From Acaryochloris sp. CCMEE 5410 (GTDB taxonomy: Bacteria; Cyanobacteriota; Cyanobacteriia; Thermosynechococcales; Thermosynechococcaceae): a stretch of 64,000 bases of DNA. The stretch spans positions 1 through 64,000 of the forward strand of contig NZ_AFEJ02000001.1 of assembly GCF_000238775.2 (NCBI RefSeq), in the 5' to 3' direction. A model generated the notes under the pieces. That model made no database searches. It was not told the origin of the DNA and saw only the letters and a program-made list of their open reading frames with translations. Positions 9,029-17,104 of the stretch are shown one piece after another (the first letter of the stretch is position 1; every line of letters starts with the position of its first letter). Position numbers and translations under genes: made by a program.

Positions 9029-10873
9029 ATGCGTTTATGGCTTGAAAAGATCTACAACACTACGTTTTTTCCTGCGATCGCATCCCTACAGGACACACCA
9101 AAGGACCATGAAATAGCTGACCATTGGACAGCCTGGATGAAACAGCAATGGAAAACCCATGGGTTGGAAACCTTGAATCAGCAAAAGAATCTGATGGTCG
9201 AGGTCCGACAAGCTCTAAAGGAAGAGCTTGCAGAGAATCACGTCATTTTTGAGCATATGCGCTTCACCACTGACGAGTGGACGGAGATCAACCTTCAGGC
9301 AGGCTCTCAACCTCGTGAAGGCAGCATCCATCTCATCACCAATCCTGATGCCATCGTTGCTAAGGCATCACAACTGCTCAAGAGCTGCCAATGGGCAAAT
9401 ATCATCGCGGGACTTACAGTCATTACAGGCCGCAGATGCGCCGAACTGCTCAAAACAGCCACCTTTTCTTACCAATCTCCTTTCAGTCTTTGGTTTACAG
9501 GGACACCAAAACTTCATCCAACTAAACCTCATCCTGCTTTCGAGTTGCCGACTCTTGTACCTGCTGAACAGGTCATGGACTCAATTACACAGATCCGAGA
9601 TCTGTTAGATACAAAGTTTATGGATAACCGGGAGATCAATCGTCATTATGGAAATGATGTTGCTCTAGCTTGCGATCTCAATTTCGCCGATCTCATCGAT
9701 TACCAATCAGTAGAGGGAAACTTATACACCCAGCTCTCCAGAACCATCTATGCTCGCATTGCAACCCATTGGTATGCCCCTCCCCAAATTCTAGACATTG
9801 ACTTTATGGCCGCCATTCAGGGACACTTCATCATCCTGCAAACGAAAGACGTGGAAACGAAGAAATCCCTCGCTAAGAAGCGGCATTATTTTGATTACTT
9901 CATTGGCAATGAAATAGGCAAAATCAATAGACAACAAGGGATTCGTTTGCACGATCCAAATGTAAGTGTGCTAGTAGGCTTACACCCGGATGATGGACCT
10001 CCACCCCAATCACTCCCGAGTGACCAAGCATCAGATTTTCCAGATCTAGAACAAAGGATCGAACCGTCTCCGAACCTCCAAGCAGCCATCCAACACTTCC
10101 TTTCTGCACTTGCAACGCTTGAAACTCCTGAAGATATCAGAGAATTAGTCAAAGGCGAGATTTCAAAATTCAAGCATTACTCTGATTTTTTTGGCGTTTA
10201 TCAAAGTGCCATTCAAGCAGCAGTCCACTCTGGTGATTTACCTCTAATTGACAGTAAGACTGCATCCTGGAAGCGTTACACCAAAGAAGGGATAAGTTAC
10301 GAGGAACGACAACATTATGCCTTGGTCTTTTTAACGAACCCAGACATACCTATTGCAACGCCATCTCCACCTCATCCGGTTTCAACTCCACCTCTAAAAA
10401 GCCACACTACACCCACCACCGCGAATCAGAGCTTAGACACCATTTCCCATACTCTCTCTGAGTTATGTCAGACTTTGCTCCAACCACAACAGTCTCATGA
10501 CAATATCGTGCCCAGCCCCTTAGAGCAGAAAATAGATACCTTAATCGCTGCTCTCACTCAGCTATGTCTCGTTTTGCTTCAGCAACAGCAAATTTCTAAG
10601 CGCGTATCCAGCCCTTCACCGCCACAAGTTGCACCCCCTATCAAAAAGCGAGGCAGGGGGCGTCTAGATCCCGAAGAAGCAAACGCCAAGATTCACCGCG
10701 CCATAGATGCCATTATGGCCTTCAACAACACTCCCAACCGGTCTCATGAGGAAATGTGGCGCATTGGGATTTCTTCACTTAAAAGGCTGACTCATTCGTC
10801 ACAATCTGTCATTCAAAGAGTACATAAGCAAAGGGAAAAGATATTGATGCCCATCATGAGAAGCATAATTTAG
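9029..10873 (+). CDS. Protelomerase (hairpin telomere resolvase)-like tyrosine recombinase family protein
   Basis: 614 aa. A tyrosine-recombinase-like core can be laid out: TGRRCAELLK (R135/R136), a lysine at K161 in TGTPK, SRTIYARI (R238), QGH (H266) and RHYFDYF (Y287/Y290). The R136-to-K161 spacing of 25 residues equals, as I recall it, R275-K300 in phage protelomerase TelK, and the length matches TelN/TelK (about 630-640 aa). Residues about 430-530 are a proline/glutamine-rich linker; a basic stretch (KKRGRGR) and a helical tail follow. If genuine it would cut and reseal DNA to covalently closed hairpin ends. The H-Y spacing is longer than in TelK, so an atypical integrase is the alternative. 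It is divergent from the defence cluster. Confidence 0.6.
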   Translation: MRLWLEKIYNTTFFPAIASLQDTPKDHEIADHWTAWMKQQWKTHGLETLNQQKNLMVEVRQALKEELAENHVIFEHMRFTTDEWTEINLQAGSQPREGSIHLITNPDAIVAKASQLLKSCQWANIIAGLTVITGRRCAELLKTATFSYQSPFSLWFTGTPKLHPTKPHPAFELPTLVPAEQVMDSITQIRDLLDTKFMDNREINRHYGNDVALACDLNFADLIDYQSVEGNLYTQLSRTIYARIATHWYAPPQILDIDFMAAIQGHFIILQTKDVETKKSLAKKRHYFDYFIGNEIGKINRQQGIRLHDPNVSVLVGLHPDDGPPPQSLPSDQASDFPDLEQRIEPSPNLQAAIQHFLSALATLETPEDIRELVKGEISKFKHYSDFFGVYQSAIQAAVHSGDLPLIDSKTASWKRYTKEGISYEERQHYALVFLTNPDIPIATPSPPHPVSTPPLKSHTTPTTANQSLDTISHTLSELCQTLLQPQQSHDNIVPSPLEQKIDTLIAALTQLCLVLLQQQQISKRVSSPSPPQVAPPIKKRGRGRLDPEEANAKIHRAIDAIMAFNNTPNRSHEEMWRIGISSLKRLTHSSQSVIQRVHKQREKILMPIMRSII

Positions 10874-10971
10874 GAAAGTACCATAATCTCCCCATGGACA
10901 TGCAGGCATAATGATCGATGAGGTTATCAAAGCTCCTGTGAATTCATAAACAGAGGGGCAAAGAGCACCTA

Positions 10972-11415
10972 ATGTTTATCTCCAATACCCTCCAGACCTC
11001 TAGTACGTTGTTGAGGGCAGATGCGATCTCAGTGAAGCCTCCCATGCTCTCCACCCCTCATGTCGTAAGGTGGCTTCAGAACCATCATTTCTGGAGCAGC
11101 ATTCATGGCGACAGATATCCCCAACCGACCGAAGTCATTCAGCAGATGATTGATTTACGGATTCAACTCGCCGAACTAGAAGACCAAATCGAAGCCCTCA
11201 AACCGGCTTTCTTTGCAGCCTGTGCAACACAAGGAGACGACAAGTTTGAGCAAGAAGGGGCAATTATCGCGCGACGACTCACACCTGGCAAATGGATATA
11301 TCCTAACCACATCACTGTCCAAGAGAGACAGCTCAAAATTCTCAAGGAAGAGTTTCGGCAAACCCACGAACCCACAGCAGGCAGGGAGATTATTTGGAGC
11401 ATCAAATTCCTCTAG
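10972..11415 (+). CDS. Small coiled-coil protein, paralogue of the one at 18494
   Basis: 147 aa with no function I recognise. From about residue 50 it is a charged helix (DLRIQLAELEDQIEALKP), then a conserved AAFFAACA-like patch and RRLTPGKW, ending in GREIIWSIKFL. This core is closely similar to the product at 18494-18817, so the family is maintained as two copies flanking the transposition genes. The N-terminal 45 residues are not shared in frame with the second copy, so the true start may be internal, near the helix. An antitoxin-like gene follows 52 bp downstream on the same strand. Confidence 0.6.
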   Translation: MFISNTLQTSSTLLRADAISVKPPMLSTPHVVRWLQNHHFWSSIHGDRYPQPTEVIQQMIDLRIQLAELEDQIEALKPAFFAACATQGDDKFEQEGAIIARRLTPGKWIYPNHITVQERQLKILKEEFRQTHEPTAGREIIWSIKFL

Positions 11416-11467
11416 AACCTCCCCTTTGATCTATGCGTTTTATCCAATAACACTGGAACCAATTGAT

Positions 11468-11731
11468 ATGCCAGACGCCACAATCCTATCCATCACTGAA
11501 GCAAGCCAAACGCTCTCCGATCTCGTCGATCAAGTGAACGAGTCTCATGAACCGATTATGATCGCAAGCGCGCAAGGCAATGCCGTTTTAGTCAGTGAAC
11601 AGATTTGGAACGCATTGCAAGAAACCCTCTATCTCAACTCCATTCCAGGGGTGTGGGATTCTATTGAAGTGGGCATCCAGACTCCCCTTAAAGACTGCTC
11701 CGATACTTTAGCTTGGGCAGATCAATATTGA
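11468..11731 (+). CDS. Phd/YefM-type antitoxin, apparently orphan
   Basis: 87 aa from ATG at 11468, preceded by GGAA about 9 nt upstream. The sequence ILSITEASQTLSDLVDQVNE followed by IMIASAQGNAVLVSEQIW is the standard Phd/YefM fold, in which the N-terminal half binds operator DNA and the C-terminal tail neutralises a RelE/ParE or Doc toxin. No intact toxin follows: tniQ ends, on the other strand, 15 bp downstream. A short in-frame stretch after the stop (ERRWANQGDF) could be the beginning of a lost toxin gene. It may stabilise the mobile element or be a domesticated repressor. Confidence 0.75.
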   Translation: MPDATILSITEASQTLSDLVDQVNESHEPIMIASAQGNAVLVSEQIWNALQETLYLNSIPGVWDSIEVGIQTPLKDCSDTLAWADQY

Positions 11732-11746
11732 ACGTCGCTGGGCCAA

Positions 11747-12274
11747 TCAAGGCGATTTTGCCGCTACCGGTAGCTGATCAGAAGCCATTTCTGCAAACGG
11801 TAAATGACAGTATTCACACTCACCAACCTGCCAATGCACTGGCAATTGGAAAGCGTTCCCACATCGGGGACAAGCAGACAACAGTTGACGTTGATGACGA
11901 TCGCAATGCGATATTTCAGCCATTTGCCAAGTCAATTGATGGGATGGAATTTCGGCATAACATAGCGCACAAAGGCGGGTCTGAAAATAAAGCTGGGTCT
12001 CCTCTGAAAACAGCATTAGGCACAGCCGAGCTACTTCCACCCCCGTCAAATCAGACAGGATATTGAGCGCAGCAGCATTCGGTATTCGACGACGAGAAGG
12101 CGTTTCCCAATAGGCAACCATATAGGATCTAAGTCTCAGCATGGTAGACAGGTGACCACTACTCAGACAATTGGCTCGACGAAAGCGGCCCAAAAAATGT
12201 CCAAAGCTTTCGTCTGGATAGGGTTGAACCTGAAACATCCAAGGTTGTAATGAGGCAATCGATGGGGGCATCAC
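11747..12274 (-). CDS. tniQ: TniQ, short CAST type V-K form
   Basis: 175 aa and intact. The N-terminus PWMFQVQPYPDESFGHFLGR is the TniQ signature, and two zinc-ribbon pairs follow (CALCYAE with CDRHQ; CPRCG with CEYCH). Its length is close to the roughly 167 aa of ShCAST TniQ and far below the 400 aa or more of type I-F TniQ/TnsD. In V-K systems TniQ caps the TnsC filament at the Cas12k R-loop. It lies 22 bp downstream of tnsC on the same strand, as expected. Its last codons run into the 3' flank of the antitoxin gene on the opposite strand. Confidence 0.88.
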   Translation of the reverse strand: MMPPSIASLQPWMFQVQPYPDESFGHFLGRFRRANCLSSGHLSTMLRLRSYMVAYWETPSRRRIPNAAALNILSDLTGVEVARLCLMLFSEETQLYFQTRLCALCYAEIPSHQLTWQMAEISHCDRHQRQLLSACPRCGNAFQLPVHWQVGECEYCHLPFAEMASDQLPVAAKSP

Positions 12275-12296
12275 ACTCGAACCACAGCGAAGGCCA

Positions 12297-13141
12297 TCAT
12301 AATGAACAGGATTTGACCACTTGCCTCAGGAGGCTATATTCAATGCGAGTTCGCCCCATCAGTAAAGTTTGAATGGCTGCTTCTCGGAGAATTTGATCTA
12401 AGAGCCCTATATATCCTTGGGTTTTCTGAAGGAGCAGATCTTGAGCTTTAGCACTGGTGAGTTTTGAGGGTTCAGGTAGTTGCAGGATATGCTCTTCCCA
12501 AAGGGCCGTGGTCTCTCGTAACTCTTCTGAATTTAGACGAGGCATATGATAGGTCAACAGAAATCGATATTTAACTTGCTCATCCCAGCTCAGTACAGCA
12601 TTAAGACGATCGGTTCCCACTAACACAACTGATATTTCCAACTTGTCGGAAATATCACGGGCCTCAGATATGGCCCGTTCTGTCAGACGTTGCGCTTCAT
12701 CCAGAATCAGCATCTCAACACCACAGTTGGAGAGAACGTTATACAGCCGTTCTCGTAATTCTGGAATCCGGCCCCCTGTTGCCCGATATTGGAGGAGTTG
12801 CAACAGACCTGTAAAAAGCCACTCACTGACAAGTTTTCTGGACAATGCCAATAGGCGACTGGAATGATGGGCGCATAGCCTGGGTTCTGCGTGACGGTAT
12901 GTTTCAAGTGGTAGGTATCACAGCTAATCGTTTTTCCCGTTCGTGATTCTCCAACCACTCGGCAGGATTGACGGGTCAAACGCTTGGCATCTAGCCAGGT
13001 ATGAAATCGCGTCATCTGAGGCAGCTCAAGAATACGGCGTTTACCTAATTGCCTAATTTGCTCTTCCACATCGATGGGTTCAGCTTGCTCTTCGATAGGG
13101 AGCGCTTTAGTGGACGACTCATTCAGATGCTCTGATGCCAT
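12297..13141 (-). pseudogene. tnsC: TnsC AAA+ regulator, frameshifted
   Basis: Two overlapping frames together give about 279 residues, the ShCAST TnsC length. The first carries Walker A GESRTGKT within SCRVVGESRTGKT; the second carries Walker B MLILDEAQRL, the sensor VVLVGTDRL and the terminal GYIGLLDQILREAA. They join if one T (plus strand) is restored in the TTTT run at 12834-12837, reading CPEKLVSEWLF. I chose the ATG at 13141 because GGAG lies 7 nt upstream; a GTG at 13150 is possible. TnsC normally forms an ATP-dependent filament linking the target complex to TnsB. As written the protein would stop early; sequencing error or slippage are alternatives to decay. Confidence 0.82.
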
Positions 13142-13168
13142 AGGGGTCACTCCATATGTTCAGTGGAC

Positions 13169-14879
13169 TTAGAGGCCATGTTCCCGACGTAGTGTGTCGT
13201 AGTCATACACCTGAATCTTAGGCAATGGCTGGGTAACAACGGGTTCATCAGGCGCTTCCTCTTCATTTTCGGTCGATGGTTGAGGGAGCAGGTCAGGTTG
13301 CTCTTCAGGCATGGGGAAAGGTTGCTCTAGCAAGTTGTCGATAAACTGGGTGCGATCTCGTACCTCAGCTAAGACGGATTTATTGGTGACTTCTTCTGAG
13401 GCTTGGCGCAGACGACGACTGATAGCTTTCGCTTCGGATAAAGACAGACGCTCCGTTTCTAAGTTTTGAGCGCGGGCTCGGGTCAGAAAAACGTCTCTGG
13501 GGCCTTCTTGCCGATAAATCAGCAAGCTGGTGATATCACGCGGGTCATAACGAAGAACGACTTGTTGTCCGGCATAGCCTGCTAGATATTCACCTCGATA
13601 AATAAGGTTGGAGAAGCGAATATACCCACCTCGATAGACTCGGCGACGATCCTGACGCATCAAGAGAAGGTCTAAGTCTCGCTCTTCAATCAACGGGGGT
13701 TGGGCAATACGGCCTTCTTCCCAACGGGCTAAACGACTTTGTTTACCTAGACGCGGATCTGGGAGTTGGTTATACCGATCCACGATGTAGCGCACGAGTA
13801 AACGCTCTAGTTGATGGAGGGTCAGACGGGCTTCACTTTCAGCCCGTTTGCGGTGGTTCTTGAGGCAATTAGTGGTGTAGCCGGGAAGGGTTGAGAAAAC
13901 TCACTATTTAAGGTGCCAAAAGGCCGCTCAACGATCCCGCCATCTGAGGGTTTCCGACGTAAACATAAAACGATGCCTAAGCTGGCAGCGACTTGATCAA
14001 TATGATGGGACGTAAAGTCACTGCCGCCATCGGTATAGAGGTATTGGGGGACGCCATAGGTGCCCCAGAGGTTCATTAGCTCATACTCAGCTCCGTACTG
14101 CTTGGGTAAGATGGCGTGGCGCAGGGCCAAGCAGGTGACGGCGGCACTAGGGTAGGACAGACCTAAGTGAATGCCCATGATGCACCGGGAATAGGTATCA
14201 ACAATGGTAGTCAGGGTGGGACGACCCAGGATATCACCTTGCTGATCCACAACTAGGATGTCGGCAGGGGTATGGTCGCATTGCCACACCTGATTGCTAT
14301 ATTCGATGTTCAGCTCTATCCCTTTACGAGTGGTGAGCTTTAAGGTTTCTCCATTCCAACCAATCGCTCGACGTTTCTTCTTGAGCGATCGTGACTTCAC
14401 TTCTGGCTCTAGAATACGGTAGACAGTAGCTCGACTGGGATATTCCGACTGACCGAGTTTTGCAGCCCTACTTTGCACAAGATTAGCAATTTGAGCAGGA
14501 GCTGTATGACGCATCCCACGGTTTCCTTTACGGTAGGTTTGCACAATAAACTGATGCCAATCTTCACTCACTTTGAGTTGCCCTTGATCTGAACGAGACT
14601 GACGAATGATTCCTTCTATACCTTGCTCACGGAATTGGTGTATCAGGCGACGCAGACTACGATCACTGAGGCTTAACTCTTGAGCGGCCTTTTTCGCTCT
14701 TGGACATATCTCTTGCACCCTTCGTAACTCTTTAACCGTTGCAATACCTCTAGACGGCGCTGCAAGTGATACGGAAGCGGTTCTGTATTGTTCAGAATCT
14801 TCTGTTCTACCCCGTCAGCTAATCCTTCTGACAAAGGAGTCTCCGATGTTTGTTCTATAGTTGGTAAAAAGTCAGACAC
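13169..14879 (-). pseudogene. tnsB: TnsB DDE transposase, twice frameshifted
   Basis: Three consecutive frames add up to about 570 residues matching a V-K TnsB throughout: N-terminal HTH (LSLSDRSLRRLIHQF), an RNase H-like core with D in WQCDHT (14275-14277), D in YTDGG (14029-14031) and E in GIVERPF (13927-13929), then a beta-barrel segment and the C-terminal YDTLRREHGL, which resembles the tail that contacts TnsC. Frames connect if one base is added to homopolymers at 14731-14733 (TTT) and 13888-13890 (GGG, plus strand). The start is GTG at 14879, since an in-frame TAG lies just upstream. The catalytic residues survive; only the frame is broken. Confidence 0.85.
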
Positions 14880-14926
14880 GTCGCACTAAACCACTGACAA
14901 TTTTCAAACATTTTTAGCCCGAGCAC

Positions 14927-15268
14927 GTCTCACGCTATTTGTCCGAAACTCATTTTTAAGACTACGAGACAAAAAGCGGTGAAACCTTCATCGAAAAAGA
15001 AATAGATGCAGCTCAGACAAAGTATAAAACGTCTCACGCTATTTGTCCGAAATAGTTAAGCAAAGTGTCTCACGCTATTTGTCCACAATTCCTATAGCCT
15101 TTACCCAGAAATAAATACAGCAAAGTAAAGCTTGATTAAAGAAGAATACTTTTGATAAGAAATGAACAGATCAATCAATTAAAGATGTCGCTGTAATGCT
15201 TACTGTAAAATCTTTTTAGCTATATCTGGACAAATAGCGTGAGACGATAGGACAAATAGCGTGAGACA
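14927..15268. repeat. CAST-like transposon end: five copies of an 18-bp repeat
   Basis: The repeat GTCTCACGCTATTTGTCC occurs at 14927-14944, 15031-15048 and 15067-15084 on the plus strand, and inverted at 15228-15245 and 15250-15267. The last two are spaced 22 bp, and the outermost is extended to TGT at 15268. The site upstream of tnsB and the 18-bp unit fit TnsB-binding sites. The change of orientation between the inner trio and the outer pair is not what a simple Tn7 end shows; the inner copies could be operators for tnsB or remnants of another end. Confidence 0.8.
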
Positions 15269-15839
15269 TGACATAAATACTATTGCTTATGACACCTATA
15301 AATTCTTATGGCTTTACACCTATTTATTACACCTAAAATTAGACTTATCGCAGAGGCTATGTTTTTTGCTATAGAAAACAGCGCCTAAAAATAACATTCC
15401 TAAACTCTCTATAAATATTCGTATGTCAATAAGGCTAAATAAATACTTACAGGGCATTCCAGCTAAAACTCTTTCTATGAAAGGCTTACAAGTCTATATT
15501 TACCTTCAATAAGATATGTACAATAGATCTTTACTGAGAAAATTTTATATTTTAGAAGCAATTTATCTCCCTTTTAAAATACAAACTTGCATAGGATTGT
15601 CATAAATTAATGTACCTAAAATTAGGTCGTTTCCATGGAATTTATTTTAGGTGTGAAATCATATATTAAATCATATATTAGGTATACAATTAGCCATGCC
15701 ATTCCGACAATATCGACATAGGAATATTGAGCAGAACAAGATGTACCATTATTAGCTTCTGGGTTGGCATAAGGGAATACAGGCAAAGACTTAAACCCAT
15801 TCGCACTCCGTAGAGCTGGCTCAATATTCAAAAGAATAA

Positions 15840-15969
15840 TAGACCTTATCGGAAATAGCTGAAAGCCTTACTGGGAAAGCGTTTTATTTTTGGAGAAAAA
15901 TCGGCCTCAAAGACTTGCGACATAGGCGTTTGAAGTTATTCTCACCCATTTTATTTCCAATAAGGTCTA
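15840..15969. mobile_element. MITE family A, copy 1 (130 bp)
   Basis: A non-coding 130-bp element with terminal inverted repeats TAGACCTTATCGGAAAT (one mismatch at the right end). A second copy of the same length lies in the opposite orientation at 30004-30133. The TA at each tip suggests a TA target, as for IS630/Tc1-like transposases. No such transposase is seen in the window. Confidence 0.8.
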
Positions 15970-16261
15970 ATGTCCCTCAATACAAGTATCAGAATAGAGA
16001 TCGCGCTCTTTACACCTATTAAATACATCATCTAAAACAACTGCGTATTGTTCTATGCTCAAGCTATCTAGGCAAGCTCATTGACTAAAACAGTCTCTAT
16101 CGAAATGTTCCAGCCCAACTCAATGCCGAGATAATACACCTATTAAATAAATTTCATACCTATAAATTCGAGATTCCCAGTAGCCTATTGGTGGCTACAT
16201 CAATCAGGCAACGCCACCATGGCAAATATGCAGAGGGCAAGAAGGGCACAGGGCACAGGAG

Positions 16262-16699
16262 TCATCGGGACGCGAGAACAATACGAAAACCGAAGTAGTT
16301 GATCGTGCGGTCGGGATCGAAGTGGTCGCGCGCGGCAGACCGACAGCCCCTCGGATAGCTGATCCAAGACCCACCGCGTAGGATACGATTTGCTTTCTCG
16401 TCATTCGTCAACCAAGCACTACCATCCGTTGGAGCCTTGTCGTAGTTCTCATGCCAATGGTCTAGACACCATTCCCCAACATTGCCATGCATATCGATTA
16501 GACCAAAGGCGTTACCAATCTGAAAGTAATCAATAGGTGTTGTTTTCTCCCTGAATTCCCCAATTTCTCCAGGGCCGTATGTTTCTTTGGCATAGTAGTT
16601 AGAGTACTGGGCAGAGAGGGTGGCACCAAAGTGGAAAGGGGTTGCTGTTCTTGCTCGACAGGCATATTCCCATTCTGCTTCTGTGGGTAAGCGATAGAT
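16262..16699 (-). pseudogene. Formylglycine-generating-enzyme (FGE/SUMF1) domain protein, C-terminal fragment
   Basis: About 146 codons of an FGE-sulfatase domain: RLPTEAEWEYACRA, then GLIDMHGNVGEWCLDHW, then RILRGGSW and CRSAARD, ending FGFRIVLASR and a stop. These are the canonical C-terminal blocks of the family. The N-terminal half of the domain and any fused kinase, caspase or TIR domain are missing: an in-frame TAG sits at 16700-16702, about 40 bp from the transposon-end repeats at 16739. The gene therefore seems cut by a past transposition or deletion. Many bacterial proteins of this fold bind ligands rather than oxidise sulfatases. Confidence 0.85.
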
Positions 16700-16738
16700 C
16701 TACTAGGACATCTACGAATAAAGGCTTTTAGAGATTTA

Positions 16739-16780
16739 GTGACACATAGCGTGAGACGTAGTGACAAATAGCGTGAGACA
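16739..16780. repeat. Second, orphan pair of CAST-like end repeats
   Basis: GTGACACATAGCGTGAGAC (16739-16757) and GTGACAAATAGCGTGAGACA (16761-16780) repeat the outer pair at 15228-15268 with the same 22-bp spacing, the same orientation and a TGT tip at 16778-16780. Even the following outside bases resemble each other (ACATWAATACTATT). It is either the end of a related decayed element or a duplicated end. Confidence 0.75.
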
Positions 16781-17104
16781 CGACATTAATACTATTTATC
16801 TCATACCTAAAATACTTGCACTTAAAATCATGTATATTCTATATGCGATCGCAGATCCTTTGCCAAAGATCGCGGATCAGAACAATGCTTTCCTCAAAAA
16901 CTTCATAAATAGAGTTCTAAACCCCTTTCTATATATAGCTTATAGAATTTAACGACTTGCACAACAAATTCCACATAACCATTCAGCTTTTTCTTATACC
17001 TATTCATGCACATATCATACCTATTTATATATATCACACCTAAAATTACTACACTTCACAATACCACTCCATTGCTTATACACCTAAAATGCAAGACCGT
17101 ATTG

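Larger units (their letters stand above)
11747..15268 (-). mobile_element. Transposition module and left end of a type V-K CAST-like (Tn7-like) transposon, partial
   Basis: The gene order from the end inward (repeat-rich end, tnsB, tnsC, tniQ, then cargo) is that of cyanobacterial type V-K CRISPR-associated transposons. All three proteins resemble, from memory, those of Scytonema ShCAST, including the very short TniQ (175 aa). The outermost repeat ends with TGT at 15266-15268 read inward, the Tn7-type terminus. No cas12k, tracrRNA, CRISPR array or opposite end is found in 1-11746, so the element either extends beyond the left edge or has lost its targeting half. tnsB and tnsC are frameshifted, so it may be immobile. 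Confidence 0.75.
15269..16738. other. AT-rich accessory segment between two transposon ends
   Basis: About 1.5 kb holding a MITE (15840-15969), a fragment of an FGE-domain gene (16262-16699) and many copies of a CACCTA-type motif. No intact gene is supported; a 69-aa minus-strand frame near 15622-15831 has no recognisable feature. The segment starts directly outside the tnsB-side terminus and ends at a second pair of end repeats. Confidence 0.5.

Noticed and set aside
1-11746. Second end of the CAST-like element
   Set aside because: No copy of GTCTCACGCTATTTGTCC or its complement was seen left of tniQ, so no element boundary is claimed there.
15066-15268. A 203-bp MITE bounded by the TGTCTCACGC repeats
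   Set aside because: The two ends have TGT tips in inverted orientation, but flanking 5-mers (CAAAG and TGACA) do not match, and the position next to tnsB better fits a transposon end.
15622-15831. 69-codon minus-strand frame near the MITE
   Set aside because: No family resemblance; rich in chance low-complexity residues and lying among CACCTA motifs.
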